Shown here in pieces: positions 1-10,467 of a DNA stretch of 64,000 nucleotides; within the stretch, counting starts at the first letter, position 1; the number at the start of each line of letters is the position of its first letter. The translations under genes and the position numbers were made by a program. The notes under the pieces are model-generated. The model was not told where the DNA came from. It did not search any database and saw nothing but the letters and a program-made list of their open reading frames with translations. Source of the stretch: Azolla caroliniana (Eukaryota > Polypodiophyta); assembly GCA_043228905.1 (NCBI GenBank), contig JBHGNT010000012.1, forward strand, positions 12,958,001 to 13,022,000. Reading direction: 5' to 3'.

Positions 1-268
1 AGAGTTCTTCGGAGAGCACTCCTTGGCCAGCAAAGCGTACCAGACAGAGGGCGGTGATGACACCTTGTTCCGAGAAGTAGCTCGTGTGCTCCACAAGTAT
101 GGGTTCGTGCACCCCCGGCCCCCGGCAATGCCTAAGAACAGAGCCTTGTTCATCATCGCAACATATGAAGGGGTGAAAGTGGATTGGCCTGTAATCATCG
201 CCAATTCTCTGCGAGTGGCCATCCAATCCGTAGTGGATGGCAACTGCGAAGGAAGAACCCGCCGATGA
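1..268 (+). pseudogene. Extra-ORF domain of a Tat-like Ty3 element (B'), 5' cut by window edge
   Basis: The frame is open from the window edge to a TGA at 266-268. It aligns by eye with the extra ORF of element B (49022-49845). Shared features in order are an F-G dipeptide, K-A-Y-x-T, a D-x-x-FREV block, G-x-VH, MPK, an II-x-T-x-E block and V-x-W-x-VI. The two are clearly diverged, so they belong to different subfamilies. The domain lies 3' of pol in element B, as accessory ORFs do in Tat-lineage elements; the pol part of this copy is outside the window. I do not know its molecular function. Downstream the frame is lost and nothing coding is clear until the coiled coil near 839. Confidence 0.55.
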
Positions 269-838
269 TTTCCTACGTCGTCAAAGGAGAAGCGACGCAG
301 AGCAGCAAGGGGACGAATTGGGTCCGGTTGAGGACAGCACACCGACTCCCCACTCTAAGGGACGAGAGGCAAGGCAAGAGACCGGGCCTGTTCGGCCAGA
401 AGCGGTGGCCCCGGTGCTACCATAACTATTAATAGAACTACCTACTGCACCGGGTCTATAGGCACAACAAGAAAAGGAGTTGTTACTGGAGAGAACAGTG
501 CACCAAGGGCTTTAGGAGAGACCATAGCCGACACCACAACAAGGCACCGGCAGTCAAGCACAGACAATCAGTGGCTACGTTGGATCGGGGAGTGAGTAGC
601 CGTGGTGGTACACCAACTGGAAGCCGAAGAGATCACACAAGGGGACCGGTTGCTCGCCACAACTGAAGAACTCAAGAAAGCCCAGTCGAGGATCCGGAGC
701 ATGGAGAAAAAAGTTGATGCGGCCAGACAGTTCAGTTCAGGTCCGACAGGACCATAACCGGTGGCATCGGTGACTGAATAGATAAATAACATGTCGGTAG
801 CTCCTATAGAACCAAACACAAGTGATGTGCGCGAATAA

Positions 839-2232
839 AAACTGTCCAACCTAAGGGAGGAGTTGGCTGCCTAGGAGGCCTTGAGGGCCAGAGATAGGGA
901 GCAAAAGAAGACAGTGGAGGAAGAGAAGCGAAAAATAGAAGAAAACCTCCAAAAGACTCAGGCAACAAACAACCGGTTAAACGAAGAAAAAGACAAACTG
1001 CTGCAAGGAAAAGACAAGCTGCGTCGGATGGCAGAAGGAGAGATTGAACGATTGAAAGAAGAACTCCGACAACAAAAAGACAAAGAAGACTGAGCAAGAA
1101 GCCAAATCAACCAGAGGTTAAATAAAAAAACCGAGGACTTTGAAAGATTGCACCGGGATCACAAACACTTGGAAGTAGAGCACAAGAAGTTGATGGAGGA
1201 ATGTGACCGGCAACAAGAGAAGATAAGACAACTCCGAAATGAAGTAACCAAGAAAACGGAGGCGTTGTCGAAAGAATGAACGAAGGCGGTTGAGTCGGCA
1301 AAGCTGCTGGAGGAAGCGGCAAAGCTACTAGAGAAAGGATTGTGCTTATTGGACAACACTACGACGAGATGGAACAAGCAAAATTGGTTCTGAATAGGGT
1401 TCAGACAATGTATCAAACCCAATTGCTGGAATATGAGGTGCAAGAACAGGCAACCGCGGGCCTGATACAGAAGTTAAAGGAGGAGAAGCAGGCTGCGGAG
1501 GACAAATCCAAGATGGGGCTCAGCCAGATCTGCGCCATTCTACTAGCATGGAAAGAAAGGAGAAAGAGTATGATTGGTGAAAGCTTAGTGCAATGGTGGT
1601 CAAAATGGGCACAACAGGCGGAGGAATTACAGACGTTGCGAGTGGATGCAGAAAACCAGAGAAAGGATGATGACAACTTCTACAAGATGGATGCAGAGAG
1701 CATTGTAACCATCTAGGAGGAGTTCTAAGATGATTTCTTGTCCCTGGAAGGGGAACAATTGGCGACTGTGAGGCGGCTAGTAGAACAGTTGGATGATGAC
1801 CAACATGCCACTCAACTCCAATTTGAGCAGTATGAGTAGGAGCGTAGATGGTAGATGGCATTGCAAATGATGGCGGCAATCAACATAAGTGACGGAGAGC
1901 AATCTCTAGAGTAGCCACCGAATGTAGTTGGACCCAGACGAAGCCCGAGGGGAGTAGCCAAAAATAGCCAGACCAGAAGAGCCAACAGAAGTAGAATAGG
2001 AGCAACAGGCGAAGCCAAGGACGGAAGAGCCAGAGCCGGAGGGGCCGAGACCCGTAGAGCTGGGAGCGTATGAAGCCGGAGAGGACGATCAGGCAGGAGA
2101 GCAACAACAACAGCAGCCACAACGGTAGCCACAACAAACAGCGCAGCAGAAGTAGAAGTAGATGGAGCAACTACCTGATGAACCATTGGAACCCCTAGAC
2201 TAGAGTATTTTGGATATTCTAGAAAATGAGTA
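839..2232 (+). pseudogene. Decayed coiled-coil protein of the B' element
   Basis: One frame from about 839 to 1340 encodes a long Lys/Glu/Gln/Arg-rich heptad coiled coil, broken by TAG near 870 and by TGA at 1091-1093 and about 1277. It continues in another frame from 1342 to 1716 with a W-W-x-K-W cluster. Then comes a stop-rich acidic and Gln-rich tail (about 1717-2220) with repeated TAG where the surrounding residues suggest Gln. The region lies between the accessory-ORF domain and the LTR at 2288, so it is probably the C-terminal half of the same accessory protein. A host coiled-coil gene fragment carried by the element is the alternative. No catalytic motif is visible. Confidence 0.45.
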
Positions 2233-2287
2233 AAGGGGCTAACTCGTGGGTTCAACGTACAAGGTACGATCCCACGGGCGTGCCATG

Positions 2288-2731
2288 TGTTGGCCGGTTA
2301 GGCTAAAGTATGAAAGGGGAGCTGGTTTTGGGATAAAGTGAGTTGTAATAAGAATTAATTATTATAGTTATAAGACCGAACGGATGGACCCAAAATCGGT
2401 ATGCCGTTCCGGATCCGGACCGGTTTGTAGCCGGTTGTCGATTGGCACCGGTTTGTAACATAGCCGGATACCTATAAAAGGATCCGGATATGATGTTATT
2501 AGAGACGGATAATGAATAGAGTGTTGTTATTTTCATATCTTTGTTATCCTGTTATTTCTGTTCTGTGCTTAATAATGTTTATTCTACGCGCGTAACTAAT
2601 CTATCCAGATAATGATCGAAAGAGGGATGACTTTGTGTTACGGTCCTTCCATCCTTTACTGTACAACCCCTTTGGTGAAGTGTTCCAGAAGGACACCCTA
2701 TGTTAGTGACTTGTCCAACCTAGGATTAACA
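2288..2731 (+). repeat. LTR of Tat-like element B'
   Basis: The segment starts TGTTGGCCGG, as the LTR of element B does near 38471. It ends in TAACA, followed by C and a TTTTTGGTGACC stretch, matching the TAACA-CTTTTGGCACGC junction of element B at 38916. A TATA-like CCTATAAAAGG lies near 2469-2479. The 444 bp length is close to the ~449 bp of LTR B. Because a primer-site-like stretch follows, it can be read as a 5' LTR, yet element 3' sequence precedes it, which suggests an LTR shared between two tandem elements or a recombinant junction. Confidence 0.55.
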
Positions 2732-2999
2732 CTTTTTGGTGACCACTAAGGCGACCCCCCTTTGGAGATGAAGTCGAAGACTACTGGGTGAAAGCACGCG
2801 AATGGAAACAATTAGCTATGTCCTTGACATAGCTAATTATCTATGCAAATCGCTACCATTGATAAATTAGGTATGCAAAAAGTTACCATTGAAAATAGTA
2901 GAGAGTTTTAATTATATAAATGAGCACCATAAATGTGCAACATAAATTTATATGTGCACCATAAATTATATACCGAATTCCTAGGTCCATTATGCATGA
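2732..2999. other. Primer-site remnant and AT-rich spacer with a perfect hairpin
   Basis: The first ~35 bases look like the primer-binding region of the B' element. The rest is AT-rich without a coding frame. Positions 2811-2837 hold a perfect 12 bp inverted repeat (ATTAGCTATGTC, 3 nt loop, GACATAGCTAAT). Its wording is close to the TAGCTAATTAGCTA arrays at 9.7 and 21.5 kb. Confidence 0.4.
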
Positions 3000-3319
3000 T
3001 CCTTAGCCACATCACGTGGGCCATCTTTGGTTGAGTATTCTGGCTTAGATTACTACCACTGTTGCTAAACCCTATTGAGTCCACTCCTCCATTGCCACCA
3101 TTCTACACTTAGTTACTAGCACTGTGTGGTCCAAGTATCATCTCCCACTATTCGATCTGACGGAGTTCACTCCTCCATTGCCGCCATTCTACAGTCAGTT
3201 GCCGCCACTGATCAGTCCAAGCATCATCTGCCAAGTTCACTCCTCCATTGCTGCCACTCTACACTCAGTTGCCACTACTGTGAAGGTCGTATATTGTTGG
3301 CACTTTTCGATCCGACAGA
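3000..3319. repeat. ~85 bp minisatellite, left block
   Basis: Imperfect tandem copies of a unit containing GAGTTCACTCCTCCATTGCC, then ATTCTACACTCAGTTGCC and CCACTTTTCGATCTGACG. The same array resumes at 8211, so copia element D2 has split it. Confidence 0.75.
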
Positions 3320-3324
3320 GTTAA

Positions 3325-3915
3325 TGACGAGAAATATGCAGAATAATCTCTGGCCACAACCGAAGCGTAGATCACTTGATGACAATCAAACACAGAAGAA
3401 ATGGGAATGGAGGTAAGTACACAAACAAAAAGAGAATACACAGGATGTTAACGTGGAAAACCCTAAGAGGGGAAAAACCACGGGAGTCCACAGACTCCAA
3501 ACTATCACTATGTCAAGGAGTACAATAGGGTGCACAGAGGCAACGACCTCTTGCTCACAATCTTCGCCTAGCGGCGGTTACAACAGAGACGTGCTTTGTA
3601 TCGCTCTCTCTCTCTCTCTCTGTAAAGTCGTTACACCAATAATCCTATACAACGATAACAACAACTATGATCATCATCCACACACTGTTTGCCCTAGGTC
3701 ACATTTATACTAATATGACATTAGGACTATTTACAAATATAGCCCCAATGGGCTCTTAGAAACATATCTACATATATGTCCCTTCATTCGGTGAGAGGTT
3801 CTCACCATCCTGTAGCATCCGGTTCCTTCCTTGCCGGGTACTCATCATCCGGTTCTCACCGGGTCTTCCAATGCCGGGCCTTCGTATCCCATCCGGAGGG
3901 ACCAAGATCCTAACA
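3325..3915 (-). repeat. 3' LTR of copia D2
   Basis: 591 bp, matching 7610-8205 throughout. It contains a CCGG-rich segment (about 3790-3900), a TATA-like stretch and a (TC)n run near 3605-3622. The polypurine tract of the element (AAAGGGGGAGTT in element orientation) lies immediately inside at 3916-3927. Confidence 0.92.
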
Positions 3916-3925
3916 AACTCCCCCT

Positions 3926-6900
3926 TTACTCCGGCATGGGATGCTTCGTCAATCCGATCCGCTTCCTGCATGCGTCTAGCTTGTCGGGCGTGAGCACCTT
4001 GGTCAACATATCCGACCCATTCTCCTTTGTGTGGATCTTCATCAGCACGAACTCTCGGTCTTCTACTCGCTTCCGAATCCAGTGGTACCTCCGCTGGATG
4101 TGCTTCATCCTGGAATGATACGTTGCGTTTTTCGCAAGGTGGATGGCACTTTCACTATCGCAATAGAGTTGGTATTCCTCTTGCCGGATCCCTAGCTCTT
4201 CGATGAAGTCCTTCATCTATAGTATTTCCTTGCCGGCTTCCACAGCCGCCATGTACTCCGCTTCCGTGGTTGACAACGCAACCGTCTTCTGCACCCTTGA
4301 TTGCCACAAAACAACTCCCCCCCCCCCCCCCCCCCCCCGCATATGTCATGACATATCCGGATGTTGACCGGCTGGCATCCGCATCAGCCGACATATCCGA
4401 ATCGGTGAAACCGTCAAGTTGGGGTTTACCGGAGCCGAATCGAAGGCACATACTTGAGGTGCCTTTCAATTGCTTCGCTGGCCGGTCCCGGATGATATGC
4501 ATCCCCAACATCTGTCTTGCCGGATCCAAGTCTTTCATTGAGAAGGTCCGGTTTAGGGCCTTCTTCAACATCCATATCTTGACTTGGTCTCATCCGACAA
4601 TCAACGTGTCGTCCACATACAAGAGGAGTATCAGGAAGTCTCCACCTTCGAACTTATTCACAAATACGCAGTGATTGACTTGCATTTTGTGGTACCCTTG
4701 ATCGGTCATGAAGGAGTCGAACTTTTGGTACCATTGCCGGGGAGCCTGCTTCAACTCGTAGAGGCTCTTTTTTAACCGGCAAACCAGGTACTCCTTCCCT
4801 TTCTTCAGAAATCCCTTCGGTTGTTGTATGTAGATCTCCTCTTCGAGGTCACCCTGGAACGCCGTCTTCACGTCTAGTTGCTCTACCTTGAGCTCCATGC
4901 TTGCCGCTATGCTAAGCACCGTCCGGATGGAAGTCATCTTTACTACCGAGGCAAATATCTCGTCGAAGTCCACGCCCTTCTTCTGCTGGAACCCCTTCAC
5001 CACTATCCTGGATTTGTACCTTGGAGGGTTGTCGGCATCTCCCAGTTTCAACTTGTACACCCACTTGTTTCGGAGTGCCCTCTTTCCTTTCGGCAACTCC
5101 ACCAATTCATCCGTGTGGTTCTCATGCAGGGAATCCATCTCGTCCTGCGTGGCACTCAACCACTTGCGGCTATGGGTGTCATCGTTCGCTTCTTCGAAGC
5201 TTTCCATCTCCCTCTCATCAGTCAGCAGCACATGCTCTGCATCCGGAAATCTCCGGGGGGCCCTTCTCTCTCTGAGAGGAAATCTCCGCCTTTGGCTTTC
5301 GGCAACCGGCTCCTCTATTTGTTCTTCATCTAAATCTGATTCAGGTTCTTGGCCGGTTCCGATTTCAGCTTCCTCTTAGCCGGGTGGGTCTGAATCTCAT
5401 CGGAGTTCATTATCTTCTTCTATGACTCCCAGTCAGCAAGAGTCTTGTCCTCCATGAAGATAATATCTCGGCTCCGAAAAACCTTCTTGTCAACCGGATC
5501 CCACACTCGGTAGCCGAACTCATCATCGCCGTATCCAAGGAATATGAATGGTCGGGTCTTTGGATCCAACTTTCCTCTTCGGTCCTTAGCAACATACACG
5601 TACGCGAGACACCCAAAAACCTTCAAATGCCGGTAGGAAACTTCCTTACCGGTCCACACCTTTTGCAATATGTCTCCATCCAAGGGCACTAAGGGTGATA
5701 TGTTTATCACATACGTCGTTGTCGATAGTGCCTTAGCCCAAAACGTCTTGGGTAGTTTAGCATGTGCTAGCATACTCCGGACCCTCTCCATTATGGTCCG
5801 GTTCATCCTCTCGGCTAGCCTGTTTAGTTCTGGTGTCTTCGGCAAGGTAAATTCAAGCCGGATTCCCTTCGAGCGGCAGTACTCCTCGAACTACCCCTAG
5901 TATTCCCCTCCGTTATCTACTCGAACCGCCTTCAGCTTCCATTCGGTTTCTCTTTCCACTCTTGCGTGGAGCTCCTTGAAGACGGATAACACCTGATCCT
6001 TCGTCTTCAACGATGTGGCCCACAGCCTCGTGTTGTGGTCATCTATGAACGTCACGAAGTATTGCACTCCGGCATGGGACTTCGTGTCCACTTGAGACAC
6101 ATCGGTATGCACCAACTCCAATGGTACATTACGTCTCATCGATGGCCTTGATTGGAAGGAGGTCCGGTTTTGCTTACCAGCTAGGCAATCGGTGCACCTC
6201 TCAAGATGCACGTTCTTCACCGGAATGAGGTTGTCATCAGCAAGCCTCTTCATCCCCTTCACGCTCATGTGCCACAGCTCACCGGCAGTGTTGAAAGCCA
6301 CGTTCACTTCTTCCGGACATAATCGGGCATTCATCAAGTACATCGTGTTGAACTTCTGGGCTCGAGCCACTATTAGGCTCCCTTTGCTAAATTTCATGAC
6401 TCCGTTCCGGATGTTACCCGCGTAGCCTTTATCATCTAGCCGACTGGCTGATATCAGGTTCAGTCGAACCTCCGAAACGTGTCGAACATCCTTCAATAGT
6501 AGCTTGCATCCGGTTGGTGTTGTCAACCACACGTCTCCTATGCCGACAATTCAGCATGTACCTTCATTCCCCATCCGGACATAACCGTGATCATCGGCTA
6601 TGTAGGATGAGAAGCATTTCCGGTCCGGGGTAAAAGGTGGAACAACGCTCCAGAATCAACAACCCACGTTGTCTCGTCGCCAGCAAGGTTCAACTCACTC
6701 TCCTCGGTGATGAGCATCACCTCTTCTTCACTTGCCACGATTGCCGTCGTTCCCTTCCGGTTCGGTCCCCTCCGGTCGTTACCATTCCGGTCCGATGTCC
6801 GCTTCGAATCGGTACCATCGATTTCCTTATCTTTTCAGAAGTGCCGACAGTTCTTCTAGAAGTGTCCCGGCTTGCCGCAATAGAAGCAAGTAGGCCTCCC

Positions 6901-7578
6901 CCTTGACTTTGACCGTGTCCCCGACTTTGCCCGGTTCTGGGGACTACGGTTCCTTTGTCTTCCGCGTTCCGATTCGGTAAGGAGCGCTTTGGAGTCGGAG
7001 CTCGTATCCTTGTCTTTCCGATGCGCCTCCTCATCTAGCAAGCTTGACTTCACTCTTGCTAGGGATAACCGTTTCCCTTCCGGCCCGACGTTGCCCACAG
7101 TAACAACCAACATCTCCCAGCTATCTGGGAGGGAACCGAGCAGGAGTGCTAGTACCTCATCGACGAGAGGTAGTTCCAATGATGTTGCCTGGTGGATCAT
7201 CCCCTAGAAGGCATTCATGTGCTCCACGATGCTGGAGCCATCTTGGTACCGGAGTTTTACTAGCTTCCGAAATATCGAAACCTGATTAACAACATTTCGG
7301 TTCTGAAACATAATGCCGATCTTCTCCCAGAGCTCATGAGCCTTGCTCTCTTCATTGAAGTTGTTGTATAGACTCATGTCGATGAAGCACCGTATGTATG
7401 TCGTTGTCTTCATGTGCATCACCTCCCATATCGTGGCATCAACTTTGTCCGGTCTCTTGTCCCCGAACTGAACCGGCAACCAAAGATCTTTAACCACGAG
7501 CATGTCCCTCATCTTCAACTTCCACACTGAGTAGTTGGAGCTGGTGAGCTTGAACATGCCTCCCAACGAATCGTCCAT
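3926..7578 (-). pseudogene. Copia gag-pol of D2, multiply broken
   Basis: The gag start is at 7578. The gag domain (7578-7204) is followed by TAG at a codon expected to be Gln. A CCHC knuckle is recognisable near 6870-6900. Integrase pieces lie at 6532-5897 and 5845-5420, with the second catalytic Asp in a VDNGGEY motif and a catalytic-Glu region like L-x-R-L-AER. Reverse transcriptase spans 5231-4590 with an intact YVDD. RNase H and the C-terminus run from 4571 to a TAA at 3926-3928. Frames shift several times. A 22-base C run (4317-4338) replaces a short Gly codon run in RNase H. The protein cannot be made in one piece. Confidence 0.9.
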
Positions 7579-7594
7579 TTTTCTGTGTCGTTTC

Positions 7595-7606
7595 GCTCTG
7601 ATACCA
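7595..7606 (-). other. Primer-binding site of D2
   Basis: The minus strand reads TGGTATCAGAGC, complementary to the 3' end of plant initiator Met-tRNA. It lies 3 bases inside the 5' LTR edge (7610). Confidence 0.9.
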
Positions 7607-7609
7607 GTT

Positions 7610-8205
7610 TGACGAGAAATATGTGGAATAATCTCCGGCCACAACCGAAGCGTAGATCACTTGATGACAACCAAACACAGAAGAAATGGGAATGGAGGTA
7701 AGTACACAAACAGAAAGAGAATACACAGGATGTTAACGTGGAAAACCCTGAGAGGTGAAAAACCACGGGAGTCCACAGCCTCCAAACTATCATTATGTCA
7801 AGGAGTACAACAGGGAGCATAGAGGCAACGACCTCTTGCTCACAATCTTCGCCTAGCGGCGGTTACAACAGAGACATGCTCTGTATCGCTCTATCTCTCT
7901 CTCTCTCTGTAAAGTCGTTACACCAATAATCCTATACAACGATAACAACAACAACTATGATCATCATCCACACATTGTTTGCCCTAGGTCACATTTATAC
8001 TAATATGACATTAGGACTATTTACAGATATAGCCCCAATGGGCTCTCAGAAACATATCCACATATATGTCCCTTCATCCGGTGAGAGGTTCTCACCGTCT
8101 TGCAGCATCTGGTTCCTTCCTTGCCGGGTACTCGTCATCCAGTTCGCACCGGGTCTTCCGATGCCGGGCCTTCGTATCCCATTTGGAGGGACAGAGATCC
8201 TAACA
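7610..8205 (-). repeat. 5' LTR of copia D2
   Basis: 596 bp partner of 3325-3915. It begins TGTTAGGATC at 8205 in element orientation and ends CTCGTCA at 7610. Confidence 0.92.
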
Positions 8206-8210
8206 GTTAA

Positions 8211-8880
8211 CTCCTTCTCCACTGCCTTCATTCTACTCTCAGTTTCCATCATTGTGCATTTCAAGCATCATCTGCCACTGCTCGATCTGACGGAGTTCAC
8301 TCCTCCATTGCCATCATTCTACACTCAGTTGCCGCTACTATTCGATGATTGGTCCTGGATTGTTGCCACTTTTCGATTTGACGGAGTTCACTCATCCATT
8401 GCCATCATTCTACACTTAGTTGCCGCTACTGTTCGGTCGTGTATTGCTGCCACTTTTTTATCTGAGGGAGTTCACTCCTTCTCAACTGTTGCCATTGTAC
8501 TCTCAATTGTCGTCACTATGCATTCCAAGCATCACCTGCCACTGTTCGATCTGACAGAGTTCACTCCTCCATTGCTATCATTCTACACTTAGTTGCCACT
8601 ACTGTTCGGTCCTAGATTGCTGCCACTTTTCGATTTGACGGAGTTCACTCGTCCATTGCCATCATTCTACACTTAGTTGCCGCTATTGTTCGGTGGTGTA
8701 TTGCTGCCACTTTTCGATCAGAAGGAGTTCACTCCTTCTCCACTGCTACAATTCTACTCTCAGTTGTCTTCATTGTGCATTCCAAGCATCATCTGCCACA
8801 GTTCGATTCGACGGAATTCACTCCTCCATTCCCATCATTCTACACTCAGTTGCCGCAATTGTTCGGTCCTAGGAGGAAAA
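8211..8880. repeat. ~85 bp minisatellite, right block
   Basis: About seven imperfect units with the same wording as 3000-3319 (TTGCCATCATTCTACACT, GTTGCCGCTACTGTTCGGTC, TGCTGCCACTTTTCGAT). Units vary in length and substitution, so this is an old array. No gene is seen. Confidence 0.75.
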
Positions 8881-8905
8881 TTAGGGTTTAAACCCGTCGA
8901 GCCCA

Positions 8906-9665
8906 ATGGAAGGGGAAGGAGGGTGTTTAGAATTACCACTCAATGATCATCAGGATATGGATGACGTTGTCAGGACACAACAAGCGATATGAAAGTATTG
9001 GGAAGAAAAAAAAAACATTGTCAATTGTTGACGGATACAAGTCTAAATATCATTGAGAATGGAAGTAATGAGACTACTATCATAGAGAGAAAGGTTGTAG
9101 ACCATTTCATGTTCAAACCAAGAACATCAGCAATGAAGACAAGAAGGTAGTACTTTATGGAATATTAAATGATCCATCGATAAAGGAGTTAGTTAATTGT
9201 GATGGTCTTAATGCAAACATAACATCTGTACTAGTAAATAATCTCCATAATAGTTTTGTATCCATGAGCAGGTCAGAAGATGATCTTGTCTTAAAAAGGT
9301 CTAGTCTAATGATGTTACTTAATAGTGATGTTGACGATATTAACATCAGTGTGCTATCTAAGGTAATTGGTGTTAATAGAAAAAGTGTGTACAATACTTT
9401 GAACCGGATAGTTTCCTCGGGTGAAAGAACTAGTCTGCTAAAGCTAACAACAAGATGTAAGCCAATGACAACCATAACATCCGAAATCAAGCATATAATC
9501 ACAATATTTTGGACTAATGAGAGTAGGGTTTCACCCAATAAGAAGGATTTATGCATGAAATGTGTTGGAAGGAGTCAATATGAGGAGCATCCCATTCATC
9601 TTCTTGATGTACCTCAAGTATTTACATTTATCTCAACATTTGTTTGGACTTTTGAGCTTAGTTAG
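8906..9665 (+). pseudogene. Gene X, N-terminal part (unclassified, transposon-like)
   Basis: A possible start at 8906 gives 28 codons and then a stop. A better frame runs from about 9150 to 9663. It carries a helix-turn-helix-like stretch (about 9345-9410, V-L-S-K-V-I-G-V-N-R-K-S-V-Y) and then a block with RVSPNKKD and YEEHP (about 9525-9590). I recall similar blocks in multicopy plant and animal proteins of unknown function but cannot name the family. Coding sense fades after DVPQ near 9620, where CAA|GTATTTAC could be a splice donor. Directly downstream lies the TAGCTAATTAGCTA array, then the matching C-terminal part at 10468. The array is therefore either a giant intron filling or an insertion that replaced the middle of the gene. 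Confidence 0.4.
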
Positions 9666-10467
9666 TTAGCTTATTAGCTACCTCTGAATATGACCATACC
9701 CGAATAGCTAATTACCTACCTCAGAATATGACCATAGCTAACTAGCTACCAATAATAACTAATTAGCTACTAGAATAGCTAATTAGCTCCCTAAGAATGT
9801 CGAACATAGCTATTTCGCTACCATTAATAACTATTTAGCTACCACAATAGCTAATTATCTGCATATAACAATAGCTAACTAGCTACTAGAGTAGCTAATT
9901 AGCTGCTTATGACTATAGCTAATTAGCTACCAGAATTACTAATCCCCTACTTGAATAACTACTGTACTAAACTATGGTAGTGGCTAATTAGCTACTGTAC
10001 TGCATATAACAATAGCTAACTAGCTACCAGAGTAGCTAATTAGCTGCTTATGACTATAGCTAATTAGCTACCAGAATTGCTAATCCCCTACTTGAATAGC
10101 TACTGTACTAAACTATGGTAGTAGCTAATTAGCTACTGTACTAAACTATGGTAGTAGCTTATTAGCTACTATTTAGCTAATTAGCTATTGTATTAAACTA
10201 TGGTAGTAGCTAATTAACTACGACTTAGCTAATTAGCTATTGTACTAAACTATGGTAGTACCTTATTAGCTACTCACCTGAAGTATGGTAGTACCTAATT
10301 AGACACTATAACTAAAGTATGGTAGTAGCTAATTAGCTATCACTTAACTAATTAACTACTATACTAAACTATGGTAGTAGCTAATTAGCTACCACTTAGC
10401 TAATTAGCTACTGTACTAAACTATGGTAGTAGCTAATTAGCTACCACTTAGGTAATTAGCTAAACGT
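9666..10467. repeat. Palindromic TAGCTAATTAGCTA array 1
   Basis: About 800 bp built on the self-complementary 14-mer TAGCTAATTAGCTA and variants, with linkers such as ACTAAACTATGGTAG. In the right half the basic unit is about 52 bp with two palindromes per unit. A longer block that starts GCATATAACAATAG at 9861 recurs at 10002, a 141 bp period. TAG stops occur throughout. Array 2 (21504-22413) has the same units in the same orientation. Confidence 0.9.

Larger units (their letters stand above)
3325..8205 (-). mobile_element. Ty1/copia retrotransposon D2, complete but decayed
   Basis: LTRs at 3325-3915 and 7610-8205 bound the element and the 5 bp target duplication GTTAA (3320-3324 and 8206-8210) flanks it. 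The LTRs read TGTTAGGATC...CTCGTCA in element orientation. The domain order on the minus strand is gag, protease region, integrase, reverse transcriptase, RNase H, which is the copia order. It is a diverged relative of element D at 57852. The LTRs differ at many sites and the coding region is full of stops, so the insertion is old compared with D. It sits inside the ~85 bp minisatellite. Confidence 0.92.

Noticed and set aside
1520-2255. Hydrophobic minus-strand frames opposite the coiled-coil region
   Set aside because: They are the complement of Lys/Glu/Gln-rich codons (giving Leu/Phe/Ser) and are broken. The sense strand is supported by the coiled coil and element order.
9155-9556. Minus-strand frame opposite gene X N-terminal part as an independent gene
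   Set aside because: It is the complement of the plus frame with RVSPNKKD and YEEHP blocks and shows no motif of its own.
9666-10467. Possible CRISPR-like array of palindromic repeats
   Set aside because: Spacers are not unique, the genome is plant nuclear DNA and there are no cas genes. It is a minisatellite.
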